Assembly (NCBI GenBank): GCA_023091735.1
Contig: JALKBU010000073.1
Coordinates: 1 to 64,000 of the forward strand
Origin: Trichomonas tenax
Taxonomy: Eukaryota; Parabasalia; Trichomonadida; Trichomonadidae
Direction of reading: 5' to 3'
DNA: 64,000 nt
This document shows positions 1-10,723 of this stretch, piece by piece. The notes beneath the pieces are model-generated. The model was not told the origin of the DNA. It saw only the letters and a program-made list of their open reading frames with translations, and did no database searches. Position numbers and translations under genes: made by a program. Position 1 is the stretch's first letter; each line of letters begins with the position of its first letter.

Positions 1-70
1 CAAAAATTTATTTTCCATATGGGGGGACCCTAACTTGTAAAACTAATTCTGTCGTAAATATATTTAAAAA

Positions 71-115
71 GTTGTTCGCAGAACTCGTGGCGAAGACACG
101 AGTTCTGCGAACAAC
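71..115. repeat. Perfect 19-bp hairpin palindrome
   Basis: Positions 71-89 and 97-115 are exact reverse complements around a 7-base loop (90-96). The stem is more GC-rich than its surroundings. It lies just upstream of the Maverick polymerase remnant. It may be a transposon sub-terminal palindrome, a hairpin RNA or a terminator-like element; the sequence alone does not decide. Confidence 0.85.
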
Positions 116-125
116 TAATTACTAA

Positions 126-647
126 CTCACGTATGACAATAAGCCAGCATTAGATAGAATAGATAATGGGAAACCACATACAAAAGAAAATTGTCAATTA
201 ATGTGTTGTTATTGTAATGTTGTCAAATCAAATAAAGATGAAAACATCCAAAGGTTAAGAATTAATTTGAGAAACTATGCGCTCAAAAATAATTTACCCA
301 TGACTTTGAACTCAGTGGAGGCTTATCATATACTCCGTAATGGAATCACTGGTGGACTCTCTAATGTTCAACATCGAGTCAATCTTAAAGGAATCACACA
401 TATTAATAAATTATCATATGAACCATTAACAAAAACAGTCTCGAATAAAGACACTGATAACATAATGACACACTTTGTGGGTGTTGATTTTAATTCATTA
501 TATCCTTCATTATTTTCATCAAATAAGCATGAATTTATTAAATACACCAATGGTAGAATGTACATGCCAGGACGTTTGAATGAGGTTTTAATTTGTGATA
601 CAGCAACAAAGAAAGCAAAAGCATTAAGTATTATTAGAAGAATGTAA
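126..647 (+). pseudogene. Maverick/Polinton DNA polymerase B fragment with HNH-like segment
   Basis: An open frame without its own start begins after a stop at 123-125. Its first part reads like an HNH/endonuclease VII finger (DRIDNGKPHTKENC followed by CxxC then N near 150-220). About 110 residues later comes GVDFNSLYPS, the motif A signature of family B polymerases with the catalytic Asp, at about 478-510. The frame stops at 645-647, far short of motifs B and C, so this is a broken piece of a protein-primed PolB. Such polymerases replicate Maverick/Polinton elements, which are abundant in trichomonads. It runs straight into a helicase-type fragment in another frame, so the copy is internally deleted. 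Confidence 0.75.
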
Positions 648-658
648 CGAATATAATA

Positions 659-1111
659 ATGATATCAAATAATTTCAATTCTGTTAAAATTGAATCTGGG
701 GACAGACGTTATGTCGTTATTGAGGTCAGTGATAAACACAAAAATGATTTTGAATACTTTAGTCAGTTATGTAACTCATTTGATAAAGTGTTTTATGATA
801 ACCTTTTTACCTTTTTCATGAAACGCAACATTTCTAAATTTAATATTCGCAAACTACTGCAAACAACAGAGAAGGAAGAATTGATAGAAATGAATAAAAG
901 CAGTTATGAGCTATTTTATGAAGAATATAAGAATTCATTTAAAGATGGATGAATTTGTAAAAATTGTTACAACCATTACGTCAGATTTGCTAAAGAAAAC
1001 GGATTTTGCATTTGTGCTTCCAATACTTTTGGTGGAAAAATGAGAGAATTTGTTGAACGTAAACGTGTAAAAATTGACAGGGAATGTGAATGGGTTTACT
1101 TATCTAAGTAA
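659..1111 (+). pseudogene. D5/NrS-1-type primase-helicase C-terminal fragment
   Basis: The frame is open from about 641, overlapping the end of the PolB fragment. It reads through GDRRYVVIEVS and FFMKRNISKFNIRKL to a TGA at 950-952, then continues in the same frame with a Cys-containing segment to a TAA at 1109-1111. The RRYVVIEVSDK-type segment, followed by a Cys-rich tail, resembles the C-terminal end of D5-like (DUF5906-type) SF3 primase-helicases of DNA viruses and virus-like transposons. This family call is from memory and moderate. The direct abutment to PolB suggests a rearranged, dead transposon copy. Confidence 0.5.
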
Positions 1112-2368
1112 TACTAAACATTATTTTTGTTATAATTTATGATGTAAAAGCTGAAAAATATCATGAAATAAAAATGGATTTAAAACCAACTAGGAACCAG
1201 GAACCTAGGAACCACAACTGACAAAGGACTTTTCTCATTTTATTCAGGCTTGAAGAACAGTTTAGAATCATTCTCATTTATGTTATTATTATATACCCGG
1301 TACTGTTTATTCAAGAATGTTAAATTAAATAATACAAAAATAACAATTTAATTTTTTAAATTTCTGTATTGTATTATTGAATCATTTATCTTGTCAGAAA
1401 TGATGTGTTAATTTGATCAATAATGTGTGCATAGATGTGTTTACAAATTTTGGCAAATAACCCCCTATATATACTTCTAAATAATGCAAACCTTCGATTT
1501 CATATTTTTATCAACTAACATGGATTTTTAGCGACGGCCAAAACAGAAGCAGTGTAGCTCCTACCAAATCTCCGTATTACAGCAATCATGGGCTTGTTTT
1601 TAAATAACACGCTTCCATGATACACACTATCGGATTTTTGTTGTCATGTATATGCTAAGCATGTTGGCTTCTATTTAGCTGTTCTATTTCAATTACATAA
1701 AATTCGCAAAAAAATTTGTCAATTTATTGGCTATTACTCGGTATAGTTACATTTCTAACGTGCGTTAGAATATTGTTTCATTACATACATAAGATTATTT
1801 ATACTTTTCGATGTTCAAAAAAAATCAAACATCCTATAGCTAATATTTATATCTAGAATTGAAATTACATACGTTGGGAGAATATGTCCAATTGAAGAAA
1901 CCGATGGATGTCCAAAATATATATATTCCTATTTTAGATTTTTATCATATCTTTGAATAAACATGTTTTATAGCTCGTATATACTGTTTTTTCTATATAT
2001 TCTATATATAAAATGCATATTGTCAGTTTATCTACATCATCTAGATGCAGATATTGCCAAAAATCTATTTTTCTTTAATTGCATTATTATGTTCTTCATA
2101 CTTAATTATAATTTTATAGAAAAACCATATACTATTGATCAATATTACTCGACAACACAAATCATATTATTTTCCTATGTCTTATGACTATAAATAAGTA
2201 GGAATTGATATACACTTGTGCGTTATGTTGTGATTATACTGTTAAATGTGCTATGCACACTTTGAAAATTCATTTGAAAAACTTCTTTCATTAAAAATGA
2301 ATTTAGGCAACTTTATATCAGTAGATTCAATTAGAATTATACAATGTTTAGTGTAAACTGTTAAATAT
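1112..2368. other. Intergenic, AT-rich, imperfect foldback
   Basis: No credible gene. Positions 1551-1680 form a long, loose foldback: AGAAGC near 1550 pairs with GCTTCT near 1670, and AATCATGG near 1595 pairs with CCATGATA near 1616. Three AGGAACC units lie at about 1192-1214. The open frame at 1963-2187 is T-rich and looks like chance. Confidence 0.5.
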
Positions 2369-3116
2369 TTACCTTTCATTGAGATTTAAATATGTTTTCA
2401 TAAATATGTTTTCATAAACTTTTCTGATTTCATTAATGAATCGGTAGAGATTTTGATTATCGAACAACTCGCCAACCATCTTAACAATGTTGATGAGGTT
2501 ATCTTTGATTTCATAATACTCGTAGTAAACATTGTAATTAATAATTATGTTTGTCAGAATTTCAGGATCGATTTCATGAAGATGGGGACCTATGATGTTA
2601 TAAATCTCTTCAATTCCTAGAAATTTAGGATGGGAGATCAAATTAGCAAAAAAGTCTGGAAAAGGAATTTGCTTTGCTACGCATCGCTCAGTATACTCTT
2701 CAGCATCATAAACGGATTGTAGGTATCCTATATTTACAATGAAATAATTTATCAACTCAAAACTATGATTTCAAAAAGCGCATCAACATATTCATTTGTT
2801 AAGTTGGAAGGTAGTTTGAGCTGTTCGTCTATTAAAAAACATGATTAATATCAATTTTCACCTGCTTAAACAGTTCTAATGTGAATTCTTCAAAATTGGA
2901 GACCGAGTTTTGTGAGATCAAATGACAATTTTTGCTAAGCAGATAATAGATCAGTTCATAGTTTGTATATAAATCAACAAAGTTTGATGTGAAAATAACT
3001 GTATCTTGAAGCTCTAAATCTAAGTTATTTATTTGCTGGACTACCTCATTGATGGATTTAATCCCAAGTCGGTCAATGGTGGAAAAATTTAATTTTGATA
3101 AATGAGAAGTTGACAT
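2369..3116 (-). pseudogene. Frameshifted trichomonad-specific gene (family not recognised)
   Basis: Two open segments (3116-2832 and 2755-2369) and the gap between them make one continuous coding signal if two frame changes are allowed. The first is at a T run near 2838-2845, just before LIDEQLKLPSNL. The second is near 2760, where the middle frame ends and the last one resumes at SFELINYF. The reading is Leu/Ile/Asn-rich and helical, and resembles the non-repeat N-terminal part of trichomonad ankyrin-family proteins, but no ankyrin repeats are present. Either a decayed gene or assembly indels would fit. The last codons include a duplicated 14-base stretch at 2391-2418. Confidence 0.5.
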
Positions 3117-3613
3117 TATCTGAGTTTTACTTTGCAGATTGACAAAGATTCCATATGAAGGTTATGTCACCATTATATCGAAACTACATACTCATTAAAT
3201 ACGTTTTCTGATTGATTATCATCACATATCTCTTACTAAAGTTTGAAATTATCATAGCGAGCATGTTCAGTAACTTCTTTTAAGATTTCGATATCGTTTG
3301 TACAGCCCATTACACTTCCTTCTTTATAAGAATATTGATATATATCATGCCTAGATTTCAACTCCTATTTTTTGCATGTTTCTTTTGATTCGATATGATT
3401 TCATATCTTTTATAGTTATTTTAAGTAAATAATACATGATATTATGGATCAGTAGCTTTTAATGATACCATTGCATTAAATCATAGTCACCTATTGTTGA
3501 TAGATTTAGTGAAAAATGAAAATTGATATTTTTATCGAAGAATAATATTGTCAAGTTGTTCAGCCAAATTTTAGAATGCTTCGAATCTTATCGAATATAA
3601 ATAACATATTCAA
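3117..3613. other. Intergenic, AT-rich
   Basis: No open frame, RNA gene or clear repeat seen. Confidence 0.5.
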
Positions 3614-4495
3614 ATGAGATTATTTAAAACAAAGTGCACACAAGCAAGCTTGCTCTCAGATAAAGATTCTGCCCTGAATGAACTCAAAAATATTTTTAAT
3701 TTCAGTGATGATTTTATTAGAAGCAATCTTCACGAAATAACACCATATGTTAGTTTTAATATAAGGAAAGAAGAACAGTTCATTCAGAACAAGTACATGG
3801 ATCACAATGGGTTTAGATATCATTTAAAATATATTCTGTACTCAAAGGATGATAACTATATAACTTGAAAAATTATTAATGGAAGGACATTAAACTTCCC
3901 TGTGAAAAGAATTGATTGCGTCGTTATGGATGGTAATGTAGCTGGAAATAATGAACAAACTACTTGCACTGCTGCATTTATTCCTTTATTCGTCAATAGT
4001 GTGTATTTGTTATTTAAGAAGAAGCCTAATTACTATACTGTCTTTGAAAATCCACTGTTTCAATCAATTCAGCTTAACTGTGGAGGGTATGGAAATATTT
4101 CATGTGAAGGTACGGCGGCAAATTCTGCCATCTTTTACGAAATGCTTGCAAATTGCACAAATAATAACAATGATGAAGTAGGATTTAATTATGATGTGAT
4201 GCGGTCTATAACTGCGACAGGTATTACAGATACTGGTTATGAATCGAATGATACAACACATTTCATTTGTGGATTCCCATGCGAAACTGATTACACTTAT
4301 CAGCAAGGACAATTATCTAACTCTCCAATTACTTATACATTCACTATGAAAGGCTCAGAGGAATTAGCTAAGTATAAGGAGAAGCCTATCATTTGCTTCC
4401 TCAGACATACATGCTTATCAATACAAGTCAAACAAGTTGGACCTCCAATTGTCTTATTAAATGATTACGATTTAAGTGCTCCTGCTACTTAAAAT
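3614..4495 (+). pseudogene. Possible Maverick structural (capsid-like) protein with one in-frame stop
   Basis: The ATG at 3614 opens an 84-codon frame ending in TGA at 3866-3868. The same frame then continues unbroken for about 208 codons to the TAA at 4493-4495. The second part is rich in beta-type segments, Asn, Gly and Thr (for example TATGITDTGYESNDTTHF) and ends cleanly, as a viral jelly-roll coat protein might. It lies a few kb from Maverick PolB remnants in the same orientation and is followed closely by two small frames. I do not recognise a specific domain, so the capsid idea is inference from context. A TGA that is read through is possible but less likely than decay. Confidence 0.4.
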
Positions 4496-4515
4496 AATAT
4501 TTTATCTTGATTTAA

Positions 4516-4680
4516 ATGAGTGAACTTGAAGAGCTTTTTAAGGAAAAACAGATTACATATGTTGAAATAGATGATAAATATACTTTATTCAGTTCTAATG
4601 GATTTCCTATTCTAAATATTGAATATAATGATAGCATATTGATCAGACCAGTAAATTTGAAGTTTGATGACGATGATTGA
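4516..4680 (+). CDS. Small acidic protein, unknown
   Basis: A 54-codon frame from ATG 4516 to TGA 4678-4680, beginning MSELEELFKEKQ and ending in four Asp. It starts 20 bases after the possible coat-protein gene, suggesting it belongs to the same element. No domain recognised. Confidence 0.4.
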   Translation: MSELEELFKEKQITYVEIDDKYTLFSSNGFPILNIEYNDSILIRPVNLKFDDDD

Positions 4681-4753
4681 TATTATTTCGCAAGAGAATG
4701 TGGATGTTACAAGATACATAATATTGATAGATTATATGATATAAATTGTAGGC

Positions 4754-4930
4754 ATGCTATGGACTTTTAAAAAGACATTATTTTTGTCTATATATAGATT
4801 CGTCGCTATATATTATTTGTCTATACTCACACACTATGTGGAAATATTAGTTTTACTGGTGGGTCTAGTTCTGATTATATTCCTCCTTATTGCGCTGTTG
4901 TTGCATGGATTAGAACTGCATAAGAAATAA
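4754..4930 (+). CDS. Small single-span membrane protein, unknown
   Basis: A 58-codon frame from ATG 4754 to TAA 4928-4930. A basic start (MLWTFKKTLF) is followed by about 25 hydrophobic residues (ILVLLVGLVLIIFLLIALLL) and a short polar end. Small membrane proteins are common cargo of Maverick-like elements, and this follows the possible coat gene in the same orientation. It could be chance, because the region is T-rich. Confidence 0.35.
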   Translation: MLWTFKKTLFLSIYRFVAIYYLSILTHYVEILVLLVGLVLIIFLLIALLLHGLELHKK

Positions 4931-5210
4931 ATCTAATTCTAAAATAATATATTATTTTCTCTGGTATATATGGGGACTCGTGGGCACTTGAGTGAGGTGA
5001 TTCGCTCTATATATATGCGAGAAGTGATGTCATTTATTAATTTCACTCTTTATATAAGTGAAAAAATTAATGATGTTGACTTTTTCCGTATTTCTCACAA
5101 TGTGTCAGTGGAATTGTACTCGCAGAGGACAAGGACAACGCACATTGTTATACTTCACTCTTTAAATAATAAAAATGTTTTGAAAGAAAATATATTTTCC
5201 AAAAAGTGAC

Positions 5211-6221
5211 GTGTGTAAAATGACTGCAAATGGCAAATACATCTTCCTTCTGGAGTACTTGAAATATCAAAGTGGAGCTCCAAAATGCGAATTTAGCTTT
5301 CACTATGGTAAATGCAATGAACCGAGATTTATTGTAACATTTGCAATAGGAATTATTATGTTATTACCATTTTTCTACACATTTTTAAGTTATTCAGTTT
5401 GGGCAGTCTCAGGAAGAAAAATCCATTCAATTCTACAATGTTATGCTGCCTAATTTTCCTCTATAATTGCTATTTATTGTGCATCAATTTTTTAGGATCA
5501 ATTATATTTCATGAGAGGTATGAGACTTTAGTTATTAAGATTTGGACGGTGCCGAGTTTCTTAAGGAATTTTTCTATATTTTGCTTTTTCACAAGTATCA
5601 TTAAAGTAATTACAGTTTATGATGTGAAATATTTCAAACACACTTTAGTTATTTTGAAAATTTTATATTATTTACTTTTGAGATATTTCATTGCTGTCGT
5701 TTTCGCTATTTTTGGGCTGATGCCACAAAAGATTGACTTTGTTATTAGCATCATTGTTAGTTCAACAATTGTTTCAATATTTTCTATCTTTTTTACATCC
5801 ATTAGTGTTATAGTCCTTTTCCACTGCTTTGTGTTTTCAAAAATAAAGGAAATTATCCGGAATATTTACATTGGGTTTTGATGCAATCTTTCGATCACTC
5901 CACTATGCAACAGATAAAATTCTGTACAATAAATACAAAGTTGTAGTATTGCCCTTTTAGTATGTTCTAGATAAATATTCAATAGCTTATGTATTTTTAG
6001 GCTTATTCAATTTGCTTACAGAATCGAATAATTTTTTATTCATAAATATCAATTTTTTAAAAAAACTCTTTGAAAACATCTTACCAAAACTTGATGTAAT
6101 AATTGACATGAAATCAAGGATTGGTAAAAGTATGTTATTTCATTTTTTATTATTATTACAAATTGTTGAAAACACCATATTTCATATATTTACGTTGCTT
6201 GGTGCACCATTATGGTTGTAA
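5211..6221 (+). pseudogene. Broken multi-spanning membrane protein
   Basis: Three consecutive frames encode strongly hydrophobic stretches that join logically. Positions 5211-5453 carry a Cys-containing N-terminal part and one span. Positions 5399-5881 carry four to five spans. Positions 5882-6221 continue with a stop near 5959 and at least one more span. The frame changes fall near 5430 and 5880. The whole would be about 330 residues with seven or so spans, a receptor-like plan, but no family motif is recognisable. A small hairpin (about 5032-5073) lies upstream. Confidence 0.5.
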
Positions 6222-6469
6222 ATTAAGCTTATTAGTAGCTTTGACTTTGCTTTATTAAATAAATATCTGTAATTGTTGAGATACCACATTGTGATAAAAA
6301 ATGTATAAGTCTGTTTTTGAAGAAAAATGTTAAGATAATTTTTATTCCAATAATAGTGTCTTTATTCAAACTAACATTACATCAATTATTTATTATTGTA
6401 AATTTTGTTCATTAGTAAGATACAGAACAATCGGTTTCTAAAAGAGGCACTTTTCTTTTGCTATATTAT

Positions 6470-6960
6470 GAAAACAAAAATTGCAGTATTGCTTTTGAGT
6501 TTGTTAGCCTTATTTGGATTGATGAATAAACTCAAAAGTGTCAGATGAAATAAACTAAATCACCTCTGTCGCTGTTGGTTTATTCAGATATCTCCTTTCT
6601 GATACTGTAGCAACATTTGGCACTATAAATGAATCCAGAGCATGGGATGATGTGTATGATTGTAATGGATATGTAAATCCGAAATCAACCAATTATCATG
6701 TTGAAATCCCAAATACAATTGTATACGGAGGTAAGCAATATTTAGTCACTGTCATTGGATGTCAAGCATTCAGGCATTCTCATGTAACCTCAATAAGGAT
6801 TTCAAGTTGCTTTCAAAAAAAATTGGCTTTTTCTATTGATCTATGCCACAAATTTACTTCTATTTACTTTGACCCTGACCGAAAAATTGATTCTTGTCGC
6901 TTCTTCAGACACCAAATTATAGGAAACTCGTTAAGTTATTTTAACACTTTAGTTGATTAG
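6470..6960 (+). pseudogene. BspA-like LRR surface protein, N-terminal remnant
   Basis: ATG 6470 encodes MKTKIAVLLLSLLALFGL, a good signal peptide, but the frame stops at 6546. From about 6588 another frame reads through a non-repeat leader and then TVIGCQAFRHSHVTSIRI, which is the Treponema/BspA-type leucine-rich repeat pattern (xxIGxxAFxxxxLxSIxI). It stops at 6958-6960 after about one and a half repeats, whereas family members usually carry many. So this is a truncated and frameshifted copy of a secreted or surface LRR gene. Confidence 0.55.
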
Positions 6961-7475
6961 CGATATTAATTTAATTAATATATTATTCTAAAGCCACAAC
7001 AACAGAGACACATACTTATATATTATTGTTTATAAGATAACTCATCACTATTTAATTTGAATAAGAAATACATTTTTAAAATTTTGACAAATAATGAATC
7101 GAAACGTCATTATTTGAATCATGTAGGAAGTAAATTAATAACATAGTTTTTTGCCTAATTTTGAATCGTTTTAATTAATTTTTTAGAACGTAATTTTGGA
7201 TTTTACATAGAAAAAAATTAATTTTTGTCATATATTTTTTACCGTAAAAAATTTCTAGCAAAATTTTAGATTTAAATAGGCGTTAATATTCTGTATCTAT
7301 ATTAAAGAAATTTTATTTAAATTCACGATATTTACCGAAGAAAAATTGATAAAAACAATTTTGAACATTAAATTAGATATAGAAAGGAGTTTAGATTTCA
7401 AAATCATCATAATTTTCAAACACTTACCAAAACGTAACAAAGTGAATATTTAAACGGGCTTCAAAAAATTTTGAA
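6961..7475. other. Intergenic, very AT-rich
   Basis: No gene or convincing repeat seen. Long A and T runs only. Confidence 0.5.
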
Positions 7476-8162
7476 ATGTTGGAGACGAATCAACAGAGTT
7501 TCGATTATGGATTTGAGAAACCAAAATTCAAAATCGAGGCTCCTATAGTGCCATCGAAAATTGAGCCAAAAATTCCAACAATTGAACCAGATTTTTTCGA
7601 AGGAACTTCTGTTATAATAATTATAGAGAATAAGAATATAAGAAAACTTGCGCATAACGCTTTAGAGAGAGCAGGAGCATTAGTTATGTCAGAAAGTCCC
7701 ATATTAGCAGATTATATTATTTCAGATAAACAAGTTACAATAACAAGCATTCCTTTTAAACCTTCTCGTGGTACAGCTCTGCTTAATGCAGCATCTATTT
7801 CACAAAATGTACCAAAATTAATATTGTTGAAGCAAATTCCATGGATTTACGATATGATTGGCGACTTTTCACCGAAGAAACAAGAGGAACCAATAAAACC
7901 TGTGATGGTTGTATCAGATGGATTACATGCACCAAATTATCTCGAATTGAATTTACCAACATTACATTTAGGGCAAGTTCCTCGTGAATACTTTCAATGC
8001 CCATTCGAACCTATCACTTTGGATATAAATATAGAAGAATATAAACAAAGACCAAATCCTCCACAAACGCCACAATCCAAGATCAGAAAAACATGGCCAA
8101 ATGATATGTGGAAAGAATTTGACAAAATGTCTCTTGAAGTATCAAACAATTTCTATAACTAA
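7476..8162 (+). CDS. Uncharacterised 228-residue protein, possible BRCT-like segment
   Basis: An intact frame from ATG 7476 to TAA 8160-8162. The N-terminal 45 residues are rich in Pro, Ile and Lys and probably disordered. Residues 45-100 contain a hydrophobic strand followed by a helix and a Gly/Ala turn (VIIIIENKNIRKLAHNALE then AGALVMSESPILADYIISD). This has the shape of the start of a BRCT fold, but I do not see the conserved Trp and would not rest a function on it. The C-terminal 40 residues are Pro/Gln/Lys-rich. The next gene downstream is convergent. Confidence 0.7.
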   Translation: MLETNQQSFDYGFEKPKFKIEAPIVPSKIEPKIPTIEPDFFEGTSVIIIIENKNIRKLAHNALERAGALVMSESPILADYIISDKQVTITSIPFKPSRGTALLNAASISQNVPKLILLKQIPWIYDMIGDFSPKKQEEPIKPVMVVSDGLHAPNYLELNLPTLHLGQVPREYFQCPFEPITLDINIEEYKQRPNPPQTPQSKIRKTWPNDMWKEFDKMSLEVSNNFYN

Positions 8163-8299
8163 TAATTTATGTAAGATTTATCACTAATATTCATTACATA
8201 TGTCATCAGCAGTGACAAGATATATTATTTTAATACTATTAATGTTTGTTTTTATTGTTTGTTGAAAATTATATTTTATATGTTTTAGAAAAAAAAATA

Positions 8300-9832
8300 T
8301 TAGAACATTTGTTTTGGTGGATCACAATCAGACCAGTTGTTATATAGAATGTCTTCATCACCTGTTGGCATTTGGTGGCTTTCACATGGAGCACATCCAG
8401 GATCTGCATCCAACATTACTTTTCCACAGCATCCGTAAGCGACATATAGGTGATTGCCGATTGTTTCTTCAATAACAGTATTTCCTTTAGTGTCTACGAA
8501 TGGAACTCTATCTTGAATGTGGCCTCCAGGTGGACATGGGACTCTCTGATAGCTCTGGAATGAGCAGCGTGGACATTCATAATAACAAACTTTATTGTAT
8601 ATCTTCAAGTATATTTGATTGAATAAATCTAATTGTGATTTAATCTCTCCACCTGAAATTGTTGTTGTCATCATATAGATATTAAAATTAGTCAATCCAT
8701 CTGTGAACTTCGCTAATTCGTTGGATGATCTTCGAGCTTCAACCTTGTGTGAAGATTTCTCGAATTTTTCGTCTGATATTCTTTGCTTGTCCATAAGTAA
8801 AACCAATCCATTATTATTTGCTTCTGTTATTAAATCCCTCTGTGTGAAAACATCGAACAAAACCTTCTTGAATGTTGCCATATAAAGTGTATTCTTTCTT
8901 GAAAACATTGTGTTGTAGACGCTAAAGAATTGCGTGCAAATATCGGCTGCTGAAATTCCCATGTAATTTGCGAACGAAACGAATGCATAAGCCTGATGTA
9001 CTTGGAAAGCAACAGGGAGTTTTAGTGGAAGACATAATGCATAAACAGTCTTCTCTCTAAGGAATCTTTTCTCTGTTAAACCAATTTCATCTTCTAATTG
9101 ATTAAAAGCGAGTCCTTCGACGATGAAAATGGCACAATTCAATGAAATTTGCATGACATTGGAGTCAAAGTACATTACATCTGGTAATGGTTGATAATAG
9201 CTGCTCTTAATGTGAAGTTTCAGTTCATCTGCGAAATCTTCGAATTTAATTTCCTCATTGAGGCCTGGTGGGTATTCAAATGACTGCGAACGAACACGGA
9301 ACATTGGAGATAAGCGATCTAATTGGAATGTTGCCTTTATTGCTTCGAATATTTGTCAACCAATATTTTTGGATCAAATTTACACTTTAAAACATGTATG
9401 TTCTTTAATGATGTAAGTCCTATTATATCTATACCATCGTTTTTCTGTCCGAATGTAACTTCTGCATCAAATTGATTTTTTGGAGATTGAAAACCGAGTT
9501 TCCTTGTTTCGAAAGGGGATTTATAATTGTAAACGAATAATAATATCGATGCCATTTGTTTTGGAAGATGAAGATTAACTTCATAAGGAGATTTGTCATT
9601 AACAAGATGAAATTCGTACTTTTCCATCTCAGAATCTATCTTTTGCATAATCCTTATCTGTGGCGTTCTAGAAACTTCAAAAGTCGACTTTTGTTCTTAA
9701 TCTCGAGATTTAAATAACAATTGTTGTGACTTCTTTTGGTAAATTATGTTTTTTCTTGTATGCTTCGATGAAATCACTGTCTGTGATATAGGCAATGTTC
9801 TTCTCTACTTTGTTTTTGGAACTTAATTCCAT
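8300..9832 (-). pseudogene. Uncharacterised Cys-rich protein gene interrupted by two frameshifts
   Basis: The long 3' frame (9304-8300, 334 codons) is open upstream of its ATG back to about 9356 with good coding sense. The segment 9648-9337 reads in another frame up to exactly that point. A third stretch from ATG 9832 to about 9713 supplies a plausible N terminus. Joined, they would make roughly 500 residues. The C-terminal quarter has Cys clusters (CPRC, then CC, then CAPC) that could bind a metal. No slippery heptamer is seen at the 9337-9356 junction and no trichomonad-type intron signals. Either a young pseudogene or assembly indels. The 334-residue 3' frame alone may be expressed. Confidence 0.55.
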
Positions 9833-10723
9833 TTTGTCATTTTTTATTATTTCATATTCTTATTTTTGTTGAAAACCATAAAAATAGCTGTTCTGTTAAA
9901 GGTATGGCAACTAATAACCTTATTATTTTTAGACTCTAGACATTAAAGACGTTAACATAACTCAGCATTCAGGCATTACTATAGCTCAAGCCTTAGCCAA
10001 GGCAATAAGGTTCTGGGTGTATTGCAATGTCAGGTATGCTAGGTAGTAATTTTTACGCACCATACCTTTGTTCTGTTAGAATCAAATTCTAAATTTTAAA
10101 TTATTTTCAACTCTTGGCTAAAAAATGAAAGTCGTCGAAAAAAATATTGTCTTGGAGACAAATCTTCAATACTTAATTTTACAATAATACATCATTTCCA
10201 TTCAGCATCATCTAAGGTTCATACGTATATAATTTGTATTATTATATCTATTTTCCATGCTTCCAAAACAATAAAATTATAAAACATGAAAACTTTGTAA
10301 AAATTCTCATCAATGAATGATTTCAAATCACCAAATCCATATAGTTTGTATTTGCCAAAAAGAACATGTAAGTGCGCATGGTTATATTCTACATTTAGGA
10401 ATCCTTATGTTTACTATTGAATTATGAAATAAAAGTGAAAAATATGAACTTTAAAAGAAATTGATCAAATTCGTATCTGCATGTGTCCTTGTAGAAGTGC
10501 CCAAAGGTAAAAGTTATGTGTCCTAGTACTCAATTTTTTTGATATTTGAGTGTCCACGAAACCCAAAATGTGTTACTTTTCCAAAGCGTGATTTTACTCA
10601 TGTCGGAAAAGCCGTTATGTGTGTGCAAGCGAAAGTGTTGTCTTTGAGAAAAAGTTTATTGGTCAAAGAATCATATAAAGGTAATTTTAATAACATAACA
10701 AATATCATGATGTAAAAACTAAA
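9833..10723. other. Intergenic with a weak foldback
   Basis: An imperfect inverted repeat spans about 9898-10070 (AAAGGTATGG at 9898-9907 against CCATACCTTT near 10060-10069). A second, looser one lies near 10510-10600. No gene seen. Confidence 0.4.

Noticed and set aside
1963..2187. Hydrophobic 74-codon frame
   Set aside because: T-rich DNA gives hydrophobic codons by chance; no other support.
4970..5209. 79-codon frame starting MGTRGHLSEV
   Set aside because: Includes a hairpin, has no recognisable domain and precedes a broken membrane gene; kept out as unsupported.
6546..6590. Intron between signal peptide and LRR part
   Set aside because: No trichomonad-type 5' GTAYGT or 3' branch/acceptor motif is present.
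9337..9356. Programmed frameshift site
   Set aside because: No X XXY YYZ heptamer and no clear downstream structure at the junction.
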